Shown here: positions 34,040-42,469 of the stretch, piece after piece
How the letters are laid out: the number at the start of each line of letters is the position of its first letter
How positions within the stretch are numbered: position 1 is the stretch's first letter
NCBI GenBank assembly: GCA_016182965.1
Contig: JACPFM010000069.1
Location: 17,337-81,336, forward strand
Source of the DNA: Deltaproteobacteria bacterium
GTDB taxonomy: Bacteria > Myxococcota_A > Polyangia > Polyangiales > JADJMO01
Length of the DNA: 64,000 nt
Direction of reading: 5' to 3'
The notes under the pieces: generated by a model
What the model was told of the DNA's origin: nothing
The model's input: only the letters and a program-made list of their open reading frames with translations
Databases searched by the model: none
Program-made: the position numbers and the translations under genes

Positions 34040-35517
34040 TTCACCCCTCCAGGTCCAGGCGGGGCAGATCGGAACGGGGCCGACCCCGACGGGCCAGGTC
34101 CGAACGGGCCTGGTCCGAGCAGGACGGCCGAGACCGTGCGGAGGCTGCCGTCGCCACCTCGTACGTCGACGGTGATCGGGATCGGCCGCGCGGTGGCGCT
34201 GCGCGGGACGGTCGCGATGATCGGCACGTCGACGCCGCCGAAGGCCGGCAGCTCGCTGCGCTTGATCGGCACGACGAAGGAGACGCCCTCGCCCTTGGCC
34301 TCGAGCTCGAACGTCACGGGATCGGAGCCCTTGTTGACCACGTGCACGTTGAAGGCGTTGCGCACGGAGTCGCCGTCGATGACGAACGGCGTCGCGCCGA
34401 CGCGGAGGATGTTCGCCTCGAACGCCACGCGGCCGCGCAACAGGAAGAACGCGGCGACGACCCACACCACGGTGACGGCGACGTAGAGGTACGCGCGCGG
34501 GCGCCAGATCTGGCGCTTGCCGCCGTCGAGCGCGCGCGTGGTGTCGTAGCGCACGAGCCCGCGCGGACGATGGAGCTTGTCCATGATCTCGTCGCAGGCG
34601 TCGCTGCACTGCGCGCAGCCGATGCAGTCCGGCTGCAGCCCGTTGCGGATGTCGATGCCCATCGGGCAGACGACGACGCACCGCTTGCAGTCGACACAGT
34701 CGCCGAGGTCCTCGTTCTTCGCCTTCTCCGAAGCCTTCGCGCGAGGCTCGCCGCGGGGCCGCTCGTAGCCGACGACGACCGTGTCCTGATCGACGAGCAC
34801 CGACTGCAGCCGCCCGTACGGGCAGACGCCGACGCACGTCTGCTCGCGGAAGAAGCCGAAGTTCCCGTAGAAGATGCCGGTGAGCCCGATGGCCCACGCG
34901 AACGCCTCGGGGTGCTTGCCCGGCCCGGCGAAGATCATCGCCCACAGCCGGTAGGGCGAGACGAAGTACCCGACGAACACGTGCGCGACGAGCGCCGCCA
35001 GCACGACGAAGATCGTGTGCTTGACGACCTTGCGCATGGTCTTGCTCGTGGTCCACTCGCCGGTGTCGACGCGCACGCGGACCTCGCGCGGGCCCTCCAC
35101 GAGGCGCTCGATCGGGCGGAAGAACGCCTCGAGGAACACGGTGTGCGGACACGTCCACCCGCACCACACGCGCCCGAAGAGCGAGGTGGTGATCACCAGC
35201 GCCAACCCGACGCCGGTGAGGATGAACCACAGACGCCACGCGTCCTGCGCGCCGAACACGCCGCCGAAGATGAAGAACCTCCGGTGCTCGACGTCGAGCA
35301 TGAGGAACGGGCGGCCGTCGACGCGCAGGAACGGGACGATCGCCCAGAAGGCGATGAGGACCGCGAAGACGAGTCGCCGCGCGGTGAGGAACCGGCCGCG
35401 CACGTCGGCAGGGTGGATGAGCTTGCGCGAGCCATCGGCGAGCAACGAGCTCTCGAGCTCCGGCGCCGGGCCGGCGAACATCTCCCCCTGCACGACGGGC
35501 AATCGGACCTTCTCCAT
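34036..35517 (-). CDS. ccoG: Cytochrome c oxidase accessory protein CcoG
   Basis: 493 residues, a membrane-bound polyferredoxin needed for cbb3 maturation (copper reduction). It shows RLVFAVLIAFWAIVPFLRVD, the conserved RVWCGWTCPHTVF, FREQTCVGVCPYGRLQSVLV, and two 4Fe-4S motifs (CVDCKRCVVVCPMG and CIGCAQCSDAC). Membrane helices and a C-terminal Ig-like domain follow. Length is normal for CcoG/FixG/RdxA. It lies between ccoP and the TauE/SafE-type gene. The Pro/Gly-rich tail (GPGPFGPGPSGSAPFR) is unusual. Confidence 0.96.
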   Translation of the reverse strand: MEKVRLPVVQGEMFAGPAPELESSLLADGSRKLIHPADVRGRFLTARRLVFAVLIAFWAIVPFLRVDGRPFLMLDVEHRRFFIFGGVFGAQDAWRLWFILTGVGLALVITTSLFGRVWCGWTCPHTVFLEAFFRPIERLVEGPREVRVRVDTGEWTTSKTMRKVVKHTIFVVLAALVAHVFVGYFVSPYRLWAMIFAGPGKHPEAFAWAIGLTGIFYGNFGFFREQTCVGVCPYGRLQSVLVDQDTVVVGYERPRGEPRAKASEKAKNEDLGDCVDCKRCVVVCPMGIDIRNGLQPDCIGCAQCSDACDEIMDKLHRPRGLVRYDTTRALDGGKRQIWRPRAYLYVAVTVVWVVAAFFLLRGRVAFEANILRVGATPFVIDGDSVRNAFNVHVVNKGSDPVTFELEAKGEGVSFVVPIKRSELPAFGGVDVPIIATVPRSATARPIPITVDVRGGDGSLRTVSAVLLGPGPFGPGPSGSAPFRSAPPGPGGVK

Positions 35518-35525
35518 GAGGTTCC

Positions 35526-36104
35526 CTACTGCTCGGGGTCTCCCTGCGGAGCCTTCCCGCCAGCGACGTTCGTGTTCTTGAGCGAGACGACGTACGCGGC
35601 GACGGCGCGCACGCGCTCCTCACCGAGGGCCGGGCCCCACGCGGGCATGCCCTTGGCGGTGAAGCCGTCCTTGATGGTGCCGTAGATCTTCATCGGCGCG
35701 CCGCCGTGAAGCCAGTTGGCGTCGGTCAGGTTCGGGCCGATGCTGCCGCCGCCGTTCGCCGCGTGACACGGCGCGCAGGTCGAGGCGAACACGCCCTTGC
35801 CGTCGTCGAGGGCCTTGGTGTCCTTGGCCATCGCGAGGAGACTCTCGTCGCTGACCGAGCCGATGGCCTTCATCTTGGCGGCCTCCTCGGCGGCGATCTT
35901 CTCCATCTCGGCGTGGTACTCGGCGCGTGGAGACGGCGTCGTCTTGAACGACTCGGCGCTCAGCCAGTAGATCGCGCCGAACGCGATCGTCCCGTACAGG
36001 ATGCCGAGCCACCAGTTCGGCAGCGCGTTGTCGCACTCCTGGATGCCGTCGTACTCGTGGATGACCTTGTCTTTGTTCGGGTCGGTGCTGCTCTGCGTGG
36101 CCAT
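35526..36104 (-). CDS. ccoP: cbb3 oxidase subunit CcoP, single-heme form
   Basis: Membrane-anchored c-type cytochrome subunit, 192 residues. The N-terminus has the CcoP hallmark IHEYDGIQECDNALPNWWLG followed by one transmembrane helix. There is one heme c motif, CAPCH near residue 110, and an axial Met (GMPAWG). CcoP usually has two heme domains and ~300 residues; here there is only one. ATG 36104 was chosen (GTG 36110 also possible). Directly downstream of ccoQ and upstream of ccoG. Confidence 0.93.
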   Translation of the reverse strand: MATQSSTDPNKDKVIHEYDGIQECDNALPNWWLGILYGTIAFGAIYWLSAESFKTTPSPRAEYHAEMEKIAAEEAAKMKAIGSVSDESLLAMAKDTKALDDGKGVFASTCAPCHAANGGGSIGPNLTDANWLHGGAPMKIYGTIKDGFTAKGMPAWGPALGEERVRAVAAYVVSLKNTNVAGGKAPQGDPEQ

Positions 36105-36106
36105 CG

Positions 36107-36370
36107 TCACGGTCCTCCGTGCGTGTCGGCCGGCCGTGCCGGCCGCGCGAGTTGATCGGCCGGACGTGCCGGCCGCGCGAGTTGATCGGCCGGACGTGCC
36201 GGCCGCGGGGAGTCGTCGTCGAGGAGGGGAAGCGACGCCGTGCCGGCGTACGCCTCCGCCTTCTTGGAGTAGGTGCGGATCGCCACCGCGATGAACACGG
36301 CGAGGAACGACACCAGACCGATGATCTGGAAGGTCAGGACGGAGGTGCCTGCGAATAGGTCGCGGTACAT
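36107..36370 (-). CDS. ccoQ: cbb3 oxidase small subunit CcoQ-like
   Basis: 87 residues: one transmembrane helix (FQIIGLVSFLAVFIAVAIR), then the short cytoplasmic YSKKAEAYA typical of CcoQ. A C-terminal repeat RPARPADQLA occurs two and a half times, encoded by a 30-bp tandem duplication. It sits between ccoNO and ccoP, the usual place. The last codons overlap or abut the ccoP start. Confidence 0.85.
   Translation of the reverse strand: MYRDLFAGTSVLTFQIIGLVSFLAVFIAVAIRTYSKKAEAYAGTASLPLLDDDSPRPARPADQLARPARPADQLARPARPADTHGGP
36127..36208. repeat. 30-bp tandem repeat in ccoQ
   Basis: A 30-bp unit beginning GAGTTGATCGGCCGGACG is present at 36149-36178 and 36179-36208, with a truncated copy at 36127-36148. 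Because 30 is divisible by three it adds ten residues per copy in frame. Each unit also carries a CCGGC/GCCGG hairpin. Confidence 0.88.
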
Positions 36371-36379
36371 GACGGCCTC

Positions 36380-38755
36380 TCAGTTCTGAACGGGAGCGTT
36401 CAAGCTGACGGTGGTGCCCTTCGCCGGCGGGACCGGCGGCGGGACGTTCTTGCCGAGGCGCTGCAGGTACGAGATCAGCGCGACGAGCTCGCTGTCGGCC
36501 GGCACCTTGATGCCGGACGCGGCGAGGTCCTCGGCGATCGACTGCGCCTGCGCCTTCGCGTCGGTCGCTGCCGACTGGACCTGCTGCGGCGTGTAGGGCA
36601 CGCCGACGGTGCGCATCGCGCGGACCTTCGTCTCGGTGAGCGAGAAGTCGACCGACTTGGACGCGAGGTGCGGGTAGTTCGGCATGTTCGAGCCCGGCGA
36701 GACGGTGCGCGGGTCGAGCATGTGCTGGTAGTGCCAGAGGTTGGGGTACTTGCCGCCGAGGCGCGCGAGATCGGGCCCGGTGCGCTTGCTACCCCACTGG
36801 AACGGGTGGTCGAACTTCGAATCCGCCAGCGTGGAGACGTCGCCGTACCGCACCGACTCGTGTCGGAACGGGCGGATCATCTGCGAGTGGCAGTTGTAGC
36901 AACCCTCCTTGAGGTACACGTCGCGGCCCTCGAGCTCGAGCGGGCGGTACGGGTGCACCGCGGCGTTCGCGCCCTCGGCGTTGCCGCCGGCGCCCGAGTT
37001 CGGGAGGACGAGCACCGGGATGATCTCCGCCGCGCCGCCGATGAGCACGGCGATGAGCGTGAACGCGGTGAAGAGCAGCGCGCGGCCCTCGAGGAGCGCG
37101 TGCCAGCCCGGCTTGTCGGCCTGGCCGCGGCCCCACGAGAGGAACACCGCGATGAAGACGATGCAGAACGCGAGGATCATGAAGGCGCCGGCTCCGATCG
37201 CGCTGGTGAACGCGATCGCGCCGAGGACCACCAGCACGATGAACGAGACGACGACCGGCTGACCGAAGATCAGCTTGCGCGCCGGGACCTTCTCCTCGGT
37301 CTCCTCGATCTCGACGACGACCTCGGCCTCGCCGTCGACCGCCTTGCCCGAGAGCGCGGTCTTCACGAGGTTCCACGCCATCAGGCACATGCCGACCAGG
37401 TACATCGTGCCGCCGGCGAAGCGGGCCCAGTACATCGGCTTGATCGCGTTGAGCGTCTCGACGAAGTTCGGGTACGCGAGCGCGCCCTTGCCGTCGAACG
37501 CGCGCCACATGAGACCCTGCTGGATCCCGCTGACCCACATCGAGACCACGTAGACGAGGATCCCGATGGTCCCGATCCAGAAGTGCCACTCGGCGGCCCG
37601 CTTGCTGTACAGCTCGGTGCCGAACAGCCGAGGGATCATCCAGTAGAACATGCCGGCCGCCATCAGGCCGTTCCAGCCGAGCGCGCCGGCGTGGACGTGG
37701 CCGATGATCCAGTCGGTGTAGTGCGCGAGCGCGCTCACGCTCTTGATCGAGAGCATCGGGCCCTCGAACGTCGACATGCCGTAGAAGGTGATGCCGGCGA
37801 CGAAGAACTTGAGGACCGGATCCTTGCGGACCTTGTCCCAGGCGCCGCGCAGGGTGAAGAGGCCGTTGAGCATGCCGCCCCACGACGGCGCGATCAGCGA
37901 CACGGAGAAGATCATGCCCAGCGTCTGCACCCAGTCGGGCAGCGCGGTGTTGAGCAGGTGGTGCGGACCCGCCCAGATGTACATGAACACCAACGCCCAG
38001 AAGTGGATGATCGACAGCCGGTAGCTGTAGACCGGCCGCTCCGCCGCCTTCGGGACGAAGTAGTACATGATGCCGAGGATCGGCGTGGTCAGGAAGAACG
38101 CGACCGCGTTGTGGCCGTACCACCACTGCACCAACGCATCCTGCGCGCCGCCGTAGATCGAGTAGCTCTTCGCCGCGGCGACGGGGATCGCCAGGCTGTT
38201 GACGATGTGGAGCACCGCCACCGTCAGGATGGTGGCGATGTAGAACCAGATCGCGACGTAGAGCTGCTTCTCGGCGCGACGCCAGAGCGTCCAGAAGAAG
38301 TTGATCGCGAAGACGACCCACACCACCGCGATGGCGATGTCGATCGGCCACTCGAGCTCCGCGTACTCCTTGCCCTGCGTGAAGCCGAGCGGGAGGCTCA
38401 CCGCGGCGGCGACGATGATCGCCTGCCAGGCCCAGAAGTGGATCTTGCCGAGCGTGCTCGAGATGCGCGCCTTCACCAGGCGCTGCGTCGAGTAGTAGAC
38501 GCCGGCGAACATCATGTTGCCGACGAACGCGAAGATCGCCGCGTTGGTGTGCAACGGCCGCAGGCGACCGAAGGCGAAGTACTGCAGGAAGTTCGCCTTG
38601 AAGAAGGCGAGCTGCAGCGCGGCGGTCACGCCGAGGAGCATCGCGACGATGCCCCAGCCGACGGATGCGAAGACGAACCAGCGGGAGATCTGGTCGTCAT
38701 AGGTGATGCGGCGCACCTCGGTGCGTCCGCGGTAAGCAGCTGCTTGGGCGGTCAT
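36380..38755 (-). CDS. ccoNO: cbb3 cytochrome c oxidase, fused CcoN-CcoO
   Basis: 791 residues joining the catalytic heme-copper subunit I and the mono-heme subunit II. The N-terminal ~480 residues carry about 12 helices with the His ligands (RLRPLHTNAAIF, WWYGHNAVAFFLT, GPHHLL, GHVHAGALGWNG). After further helices the CcoO part has the heme site GCYNCHSQMIRP near 617-622, WGSKRTGPDLARLGGKYPNL and axial Met in GSNMPNYP. It reduces O2 with high affinity at low oxygen. Fused CcoNO is known in several phyla. The C-terminus ends SYLQRLGKNVP. Confidence 0.96.
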   Translation of the reverse strand: MTAQAAAYRGRTEVRRITYDDQISRWFVFASVGWGIVAMLLGVTAALQLAFFKANFLQYFAFGRLRPLHTNAAIFAFVGNMMFAGVYYSTQRLVKARISSTLGKIHFWAWQAIIVAAAVSLPLGFTQGKEYAELEWPIDIAIAVVWVVFAINFFWTLWRRAEKQLYVAIWFYIATILTVAVLHIVNSLAIPVAAAKSYSIYGGAQDALVQWWYGHNAVAFFLTTPILGIMYYFVPKAAERPVYSYRLSIIHFWALVFMYIWAGPHHLLNTALPDWVQTLGMIFSVSLIAPSWGGMLNGLFTLRGAWDKVRKDPVLKFFVAGITFYGMSTFEGPMLSIKSVSALAHYTDWIIGHVHAGALGWNGLMAAGMFYWMIPRLFGTELYSKRAAEWHFWIGTIGILVYVVSMWVSGIQQGLMWRAFDGKGALAYPNFVETLNAIKPMYWARFAGGTMYLVGMCLMAWNLVKTALSGKAVDGEAEVVVEIEETEEKVPARKLIFGQPVVVSFIVLVVLGAIAFTSAIGAGAFMILAFCIVFIAVFLSWGRGQADKPGWHALLEGRALLFTAFTLIAVLIGGAAEIIPVLVLPNSGAGGNAEGANAAVHPYRPLELEGRDVYLKEGCYNCHSQMIRPFRHESVRYGDVSTLADSKFDHPFQWGSKRTGPDLARLGGKYPNLWHYQHMLDPRTVSPGSNMPNYPHLASKSVDFSLTETKVRAMRTVGVPYTPQQVQSAATDAKAQAQSIAEDLAASGIKVPADSELVALISYLQRLGKNVPPPVPPAKGTTVSLNAPVQN

Positions 38756-38961
38756 GATTCCTTGTCTCCGAAGGCGGCGGCGTCGGCGTCATCGATCGTC
38801 GGCGCGCTTGGGTCCTTTGCGGTCAGCTCGTCTTCGAGGGGAAAGAGGGCGAGACGATCAACGTGGTCTACGTCACGCTGCCGCGTGCTGAACGCGAACA
38901 GGAGCAACGACCCGACCACGAGGCCGAAGCTCACGAAAACCTGCAGGTAGATCACTTCCAT
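38752..38961 (-). CDS. ccoS: cbb3 oxidase assembly protein CcoS
   Basis: 69 residues: MEVIYLQVFVSFGLVVGSLL opens with a single transmembrane helix, followed by a short acidic cytoplasmic tail (LFPLEDELTAKD). CcoS is required for heme and copper incorporation into CcoN. The start overlaps the ccoI end by 10 nt and its stop overlaps the ccoNO start by 4 nt (ATGA). The order ccoI-ccoS-ccoNO is characteristic. Confidence 0.9.
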   Translation of the reverse strand: MEVIYLQVFVSFGLVVGSLLLFAFSTRQRDVDHVDRLALFPLEDELTAKDPSAPTIDDADAAAFGDKES

Positions 38962-41423
38962 TTGGGCACCGTTTCGAGGCGGGGGGCGGCGTGCCACGAC
39001 GTCCCGGCGAGCGAGACGATCACGGCGAGGATGGTGGTGATGGAGGACGTCGGCATGAGCACCGCGCAGAGCAGCGGCGTCATGAGGCCCGCGTAGGCGA
39101 GCGCGATGGTCACGACGTTGTAGGCGAGCGCGACGCCGAGGCTCAGGACCACGACGCGACGCAGACGGCGCGCGGCCTCGAGCGCGAGGCGCACCGGACG
39201 GATGCCGGCAGAGGCGAGGTAGAAGTCGCTGCGCGCAGCGAGGAACGGCCGGTCGATCGCCGGCGTGCCGCTGCAGAACGCCTGCGAGACGGCAGGTCCG
39301 TCGTTGATCCCGTCGCCCATCACCAGCGTGTCCTGCTGGTCGCGCGCGGCGACCCAGGCCGCCTTCTCGCTCGGTCCGTGATCGCCGACGGCGTGATCGG
39401 CGGGGACGGAGGCCTTCTCGGCGAGCGTCAGCACGCGCTCCTGCGAGTCGCCGCTGAGGATGTGGACGTCGTAGCCCTGCTCGCGCAGCGCGCGGATCTC
39501 GCGCGCCGCGTCGAGCCGCAGGTCCTCGACGGTCTCGATCGAGGCGAGCAGGCGACCGTCGACGCCGAACGCGACGTCGTCGTCTGCAGCGGCGCTCGAC
39601 GAGTCCCCCGCGCCGACGAAGACCCACGACGGCGCGCCGAGGCGCCACGTGCGACCGTCGATCGAGAGCTCGACGCCGCGACCGATCTCCTCGCGCGCGA
39701 CCAGATCGTCGCGGAAGCCCTCCCGCACGCCGATCACGTCGAGCGCGCGCGCGACGGCCGCGCTCTTCGGGTGCGCGCTGCGCGTGGCCAGGTTGAGGAG
39801 CGCGACCTTCGCCTCGGCGTCGAGCGCCTCGAGGCGCGACGGATCGGCGACGCGGAGCTTGCCGGTGGTGAGCGTCCCGGTCTTGTCGAAGACGACCCGG
39901 CGCACCGCGGTGGCGCGGTCGAGGAAGCTCGACGTGCGCACGAAGAGGCCCTCGCGGCGCAGCCGCGCCTGCACGCTCTGGTAGGCGAGCGGCGCCGCGA
40001 TGCCGAAGGCGCACGGGCAGGTCACGATGAGGACCGCGGTCACGCGATCGAGCGCGGCCTGCATGTTCGCGCCGAAGCGGAGGGCGACGATGAACGCGCC
40101 GGCGGCCAGCGCGAGGACCGCGAAGACGTAGATCTGCGCGAAGCGACGCCAGAACGTCGTGGAGATGGGGCCGTCGTCGTCGTCGCGCGTGGGCGTACGC
40201 AGGAGATCGACGAGCACGGAGTCCCCGAACGGCTGCTTCGCGACGACGGTGCGCGACTCGCCGCCGCCGAGGAACGCACCGGCCGGCAGCACCGCGCCGC
40301 TGGCGAAGCTCCGCGGCGCGCTCTCGCCGTTGATCCAGTCGAGCGACAGCGAGGCGGCGGCGTTGCCCTCGAGCTTCGCCTCGACCGGGACCACGTCACC
40401 TGGCGCGAGGAGCAGGCGATCGCCCTCCTTGACGTCGACGCAGCGGACGAGCTCCGGACCGTGCGCGCCGAGGCGCCGCGTCAGCAGCGCGTCGACGCCG
40501 TCGTCGGCGAGCAGGCGGCGGCGGTTGGCGTCGAGCACGCGCTGCTGGATGAAGCGCCCGACCAGCATCAACGCGACGAACACCGTCAGCGGATCGAAGT
40601 ACCCCTGCGCGTCGTGGTCGAAGAACGCCCACGTCGACGAGCCGAAGGCGAGGAGGATCCCGAGCGCGATCGGCAGATCGAGGTGCAGGATGCCGCGGCG
40701 GAGCGCGGCGAACGCCGAGCGGAAGAAATACGAGCCGCCGACCGCGACGCTCGCCAGCGCGAACCCGAACGACAGGGTGCGGAAGAAGTGAGCGAGCGGA
40801 CCGTGCTCCAGACCCGCGTAGAGGGAGATCGCCACGATCATCCCGTTCATGGCGAGCGCGATGCTGAGCCCCATCCGGAGCATCAGGCTCGTGTCCTTGT
40901 CGCGCGAGTCTGCCTTGCGGGCCGGACCGAGCAGATAGCCGAGCGACTCGATCCGCTCGACGAACCGTCGCAGCGGGAACGCCTTGTCGACCGACAGCGT
41001 CAGCGTGCCGAGCCCCGGGTTGACCACCACGCGCAGGCCGCCCTTCTCGCGGCGAAACATCTGCTCGGTGACCCACACGCACGCGGCGCAGGAGAGCCCC
41101 TGCATGTCGAGATCGACGCGCGCGATGCCTTCGCTCTCCGCGACGGCCTGCTCGATCGGCTCGAGCCATTTGCGGTCGCGGTGAGCGTCGACGGAGGCGA
41201 CCGGATCGCCCTTCGGTCCGCGCAGCGTGTAGTAGCGCTCGAGCCCCTCTTCGCGGAGGAGCTTCGCGACGAACCTACAACCGATGCAGCAGTACGCGTC
41301 TCGCGCGCCCTCGGGGAGGGAAGCGCCGCAGTGGAGGCAGCCTTCGTGACCTTCTAGTGGCGTCGCTGGGTCCGCGCGGGGCGTCACGCGCGCCCGTTCA
41401 GCAAGCGCAATGCCGAATGCCAT
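38952..41423 (-). CDS. ccoI: Copper-translocating P-type ATPase CcoI/FixI
   Basis: 823 residues. An N-terminal Cys motif (CLHCGASLPEGARDAYCCIG), a heavy-metal-binding domain with GLSCAACVW, eight helices with the metal site VTCPCAFG near 468, phosphorylation motif DKTGTLTTGK, and the hinge GDGINDGPAVSQA. CcoI-type ATPases export Cu to the periplasm for cbb3 assembly rather than for detoxification. ATG 41423 was chosen because the Cys motif begins shortly after; the open frame upstream runs against the hibernation-factor gene. First gene of the cbb3 operon. Confidence 0.95.
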   Translation of the reverse strand: MAFGIALAERARVTPRADPATPLEGHEGCLHCGASLPEGARDAYCCIGCRFVAKLLREEGLERYYTLRGPKGDPVASVDAHRDRKWLEPIEQAVAESEGIARVDLDMQGLSCAACVWVTEQMFRREKGGLRVVVNPGLGTLTLSVDKAFPLRRFVERIESLGYLLGPARKADSRDKDTSLMLRMGLSIALAMNGMIVAISLYAGLEHGPLAHFFRTLSFGFALASVAVGGSYFFRSAFAALRRGILHLDLPIALGILLAFGSSTWAFFDHDAQGYFDPLTVFVALMLVGRFIQQRVLDANRRRLLADDGVDALLTRRLGAHGPELVRCVDVKEGDRLLLAPGDVVPVEAKLEGNAAASLSLDWINGESAPRSFASGAVLPAGAFLGGGESRTVVAKQPFGDSVLVDLLRTPTRDDDDGPISTTFWRRFAQIYVFAVLALAAGAFIVALRFGANMQAALDRVTAVLIVTCPCAFGIAAPLAYQSVQARLRREGLFVRTSSFLDRATAVRRVVFDKTGTLTTGKLRVADPSRLEALDAEAKVALLNLATRSAHPKSAAVARALDVIGVREGFRDDLVAREEIGRGVELSIDGRTWRLGAPSWVFVGAGDSSSAAADDDVAFGVDGRLLASIETVEDLRLDAAREIRALREQGYDVHILSGDSQERVLTLAEKASVPADHAVGDHGPSEKAAWVAARDQQDTLVMGDGINDGPAVSQAFCSGTPAIDRPFLAARSDFYLASAGIRPVRLALEAARRLRRVVVLSLGVALAYNVVTIALAYAGLMTPLLCAVLMPTSSITTILAVIVSLAGTSWHAAPRLETVPKWK

Positions 41424-41449
41424 GCCCCAGGATGGCCGAAAGAAAACAT

Positions 41450-41473
41450 GCGAAAAATCATGGTGCCTTTCGC
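41450..41473. promoter_or_regulatory. Inverted repeat GCGAAA-N12-TTTCGC between ccoI and hpf
   Basis: GCGAAA (41450-41455) and TTTCGC (41468-41473) lie 27-50 nt upstream of ccoI. No Fnr-type TTGAT-N4-ATCAA site was found in the gap. Candidate binding site for a regulator of the cbb3 operon. It overlaps the CGCAAGC at 41471-41477. Confidence 0.35.
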
Positions 41474-41547
41474 AAGCGCGCAGCGTCTGCGATCTGCGCG
41501 CAGGTTCTGCGTCGTGGCGCCCGACCTCCCCGAGGTGATCGCGCCGC

Positions 41548-41563
41548 TGGCACCGCCATTGCT
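41548..41563 (+). promoter_or_regulatory. Sigma-54 promoter before hpf (TGGCACCGCCATTGCT)
   Basis: TGGCAC, five bases, then TTGCT: all positions of the -24/-12 consensus except the seventh (C for G). It is 13 nt before the ATG, so transcripts would have a very short leader. It points at hpf and the four-helix-bundle gene. Confidence 0.75.
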
Positions 41564-41576
41564 GCAGCCGTCCAGC

Positions 41577-41906
41577 ATGAACACCCCGATCACCTTCCGC
41601 GACGTCCCGCCGTCGCCCGCGATCGAAGCCCTCGTGCGTGAGAGGGCCGACAAGCTGGCTCGGCAGTTCGACCACGTGACCACGTGCCGCGTCACGGTTT
41701 CGCGGAACAACAAGCACCACAAGCACGGCGACAGCTACACCGTGAGGCTCGACGTCCACGTTCCGCAGGTCGATCTCGTGTCCGAGCGCTCGTCTGGAGT
41801 GAGCGACGATCTCTACGCGACTGTCGAGGCGGCGTTCGAGGACGCCCGCCATCGCTTGCAGCAGCACTACGACAAGGCGCGCGATCGCCGAGGCGAGGCG
41901 CGTTAA
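41577..41906 (+). CDS. hpf: Ribosome hibernation promoting factor / ribosome-associated protein
   Basis: 109 residues. FRDVPPSPAIEALVRERADK then LARQFDHVTTCRVTVS, and later YTVRLDVHVPQVDLVSE and the DDLYATVEAAFEDARHRLQQ helix, define the HPF/RaiA (sigma-54 modulation) fold. It binds in the 30S decoding channel and stores ribosomes in low-energy conditions. ATG 41577 was chosen over an upstream in-frame ATG because it matches the family N-terminus and lies just after a sigma-54 site. Short form without the C-terminal dimerisation domain. Confidence 0.9.
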   Translation: MNTPITFRDVPPSPAIEALVRERADKLARQFDHVTTCRVTVSRNNKHHKHGDSYTVRLDVHVPQVDLVSERSSGVSDDLYATVEAAFEDARHRLQQHYDKARDRRGEAR

Positions 41907-41923
41907 TCGAAGGGAGCACCAAA

Positions 41924-42412
41924 ATGGAACCGCGCACCGATCTGGTCGAGCGCGCCGACGAGCTGACGCCGCACGAGCGTCTGAACGGGGTCGCGGCTCT
42001 TCGCGAGCTCCTCGCGACCTGCCACGACGGTAAAGCGCGGTACGAGGAGGCTGCCCGCGAGGCGGACGATCCCGACCTCGCGGGCTTCCTGCTGAGTCAC
42101 GCCGACGAGTACGAGCGCGACGCCGGGCAGCTCGCCGCGCTGCTCCGCTCGTTCGGCGGCGATCCGGAGGTCCCGCCGAGCATGGGCGGCGAGCTCCACC
42201 GACGCTTCATGGCGCTGCGCACCGCGATCGCCCACGGCAGCCCCGCAGGGATCCTCGCCGAGTGCGAGCGCGGCGAGCACCTGGCCATCGGCCACTTCGA
42301 GCGCGCGCTGAAGATGCGGCTGCCGATGAACGTCGCGTCGGTGCTGCTCGATCAGGTCGAGACGATCCGCCACCGCAGGGCTGCGTTCGACCGCATGCGC
42401 AAGCCCTGGTGA
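41924..42412 (+). CDS. Four-helix-bundle protein, PA2169/DUF2383-like
   Basis: 162 residues, all helical: NGVAALRELLATCHDGKARY, then EEAAREADDPDLAGFLLSHA, and a second pair RFMALRTAIAHGSPAGILAE, then CERGEHLAIGHFERALKMRL. The repeated Glu/His pattern is ferritin-like, but no established reaction exists for the family. Members are often low-oxygen or stress induced. A Shine-Dalgarno GGGAG precedes ATG 41924. It is 17 nt after hpf, in the same operon, under the sigma-54 site. Confidence 0.82.
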   Translation: MEPRTDLVERADELTPHERLNGVAALRELLATCHDGKARYEEAAREADDPDLAGFLLSHADEYERDAGQLAALLRSFGGDPEVPPSMGGELHRRFMALRTAIAHGSPAGILAECERGEHLAIGHFERALKMRLPMNVASVLLDQVETIRHRRAAFDRMRKPW

Positions 42413-42418
42413 GGACTG

Positions 42419-42448
42419 CCCCCGGACCGAAGTACTTCAGTCCGGGGG
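42419..42448. terminator. 30-bp palindrome at a convergent junction (copy 2 of GGACTGAAGTAC motif)
   Basis: Two 15-nt arms, 42419-42433 and 42434-42448, are perfectly complementary apart from one pair. The arms begin CCCCCGGACCGAAGT and end in GGGGG. It lies 6 nt past the four-helix-bundle stop and 21 nt from the nosY stop, and is probably a bidirectional terminator. A half-copy occurs at 23198-23216. Confidence 0.7.
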
Positions 42449-42469
42449 ACTTTCTCGACAGCTCCGTGA

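Noticed and set aside
38991..41357. 788-codon open frame antisense to ccoI
   Set aside because: Shadow of the P-type ATPase; highly charged low-information sequence without a domain.
41424..41576. Fnr box for the cbb3 operon
   Set aside because: No TTGAT-N4-ATCAA or close variant is present on either strand of the gap.
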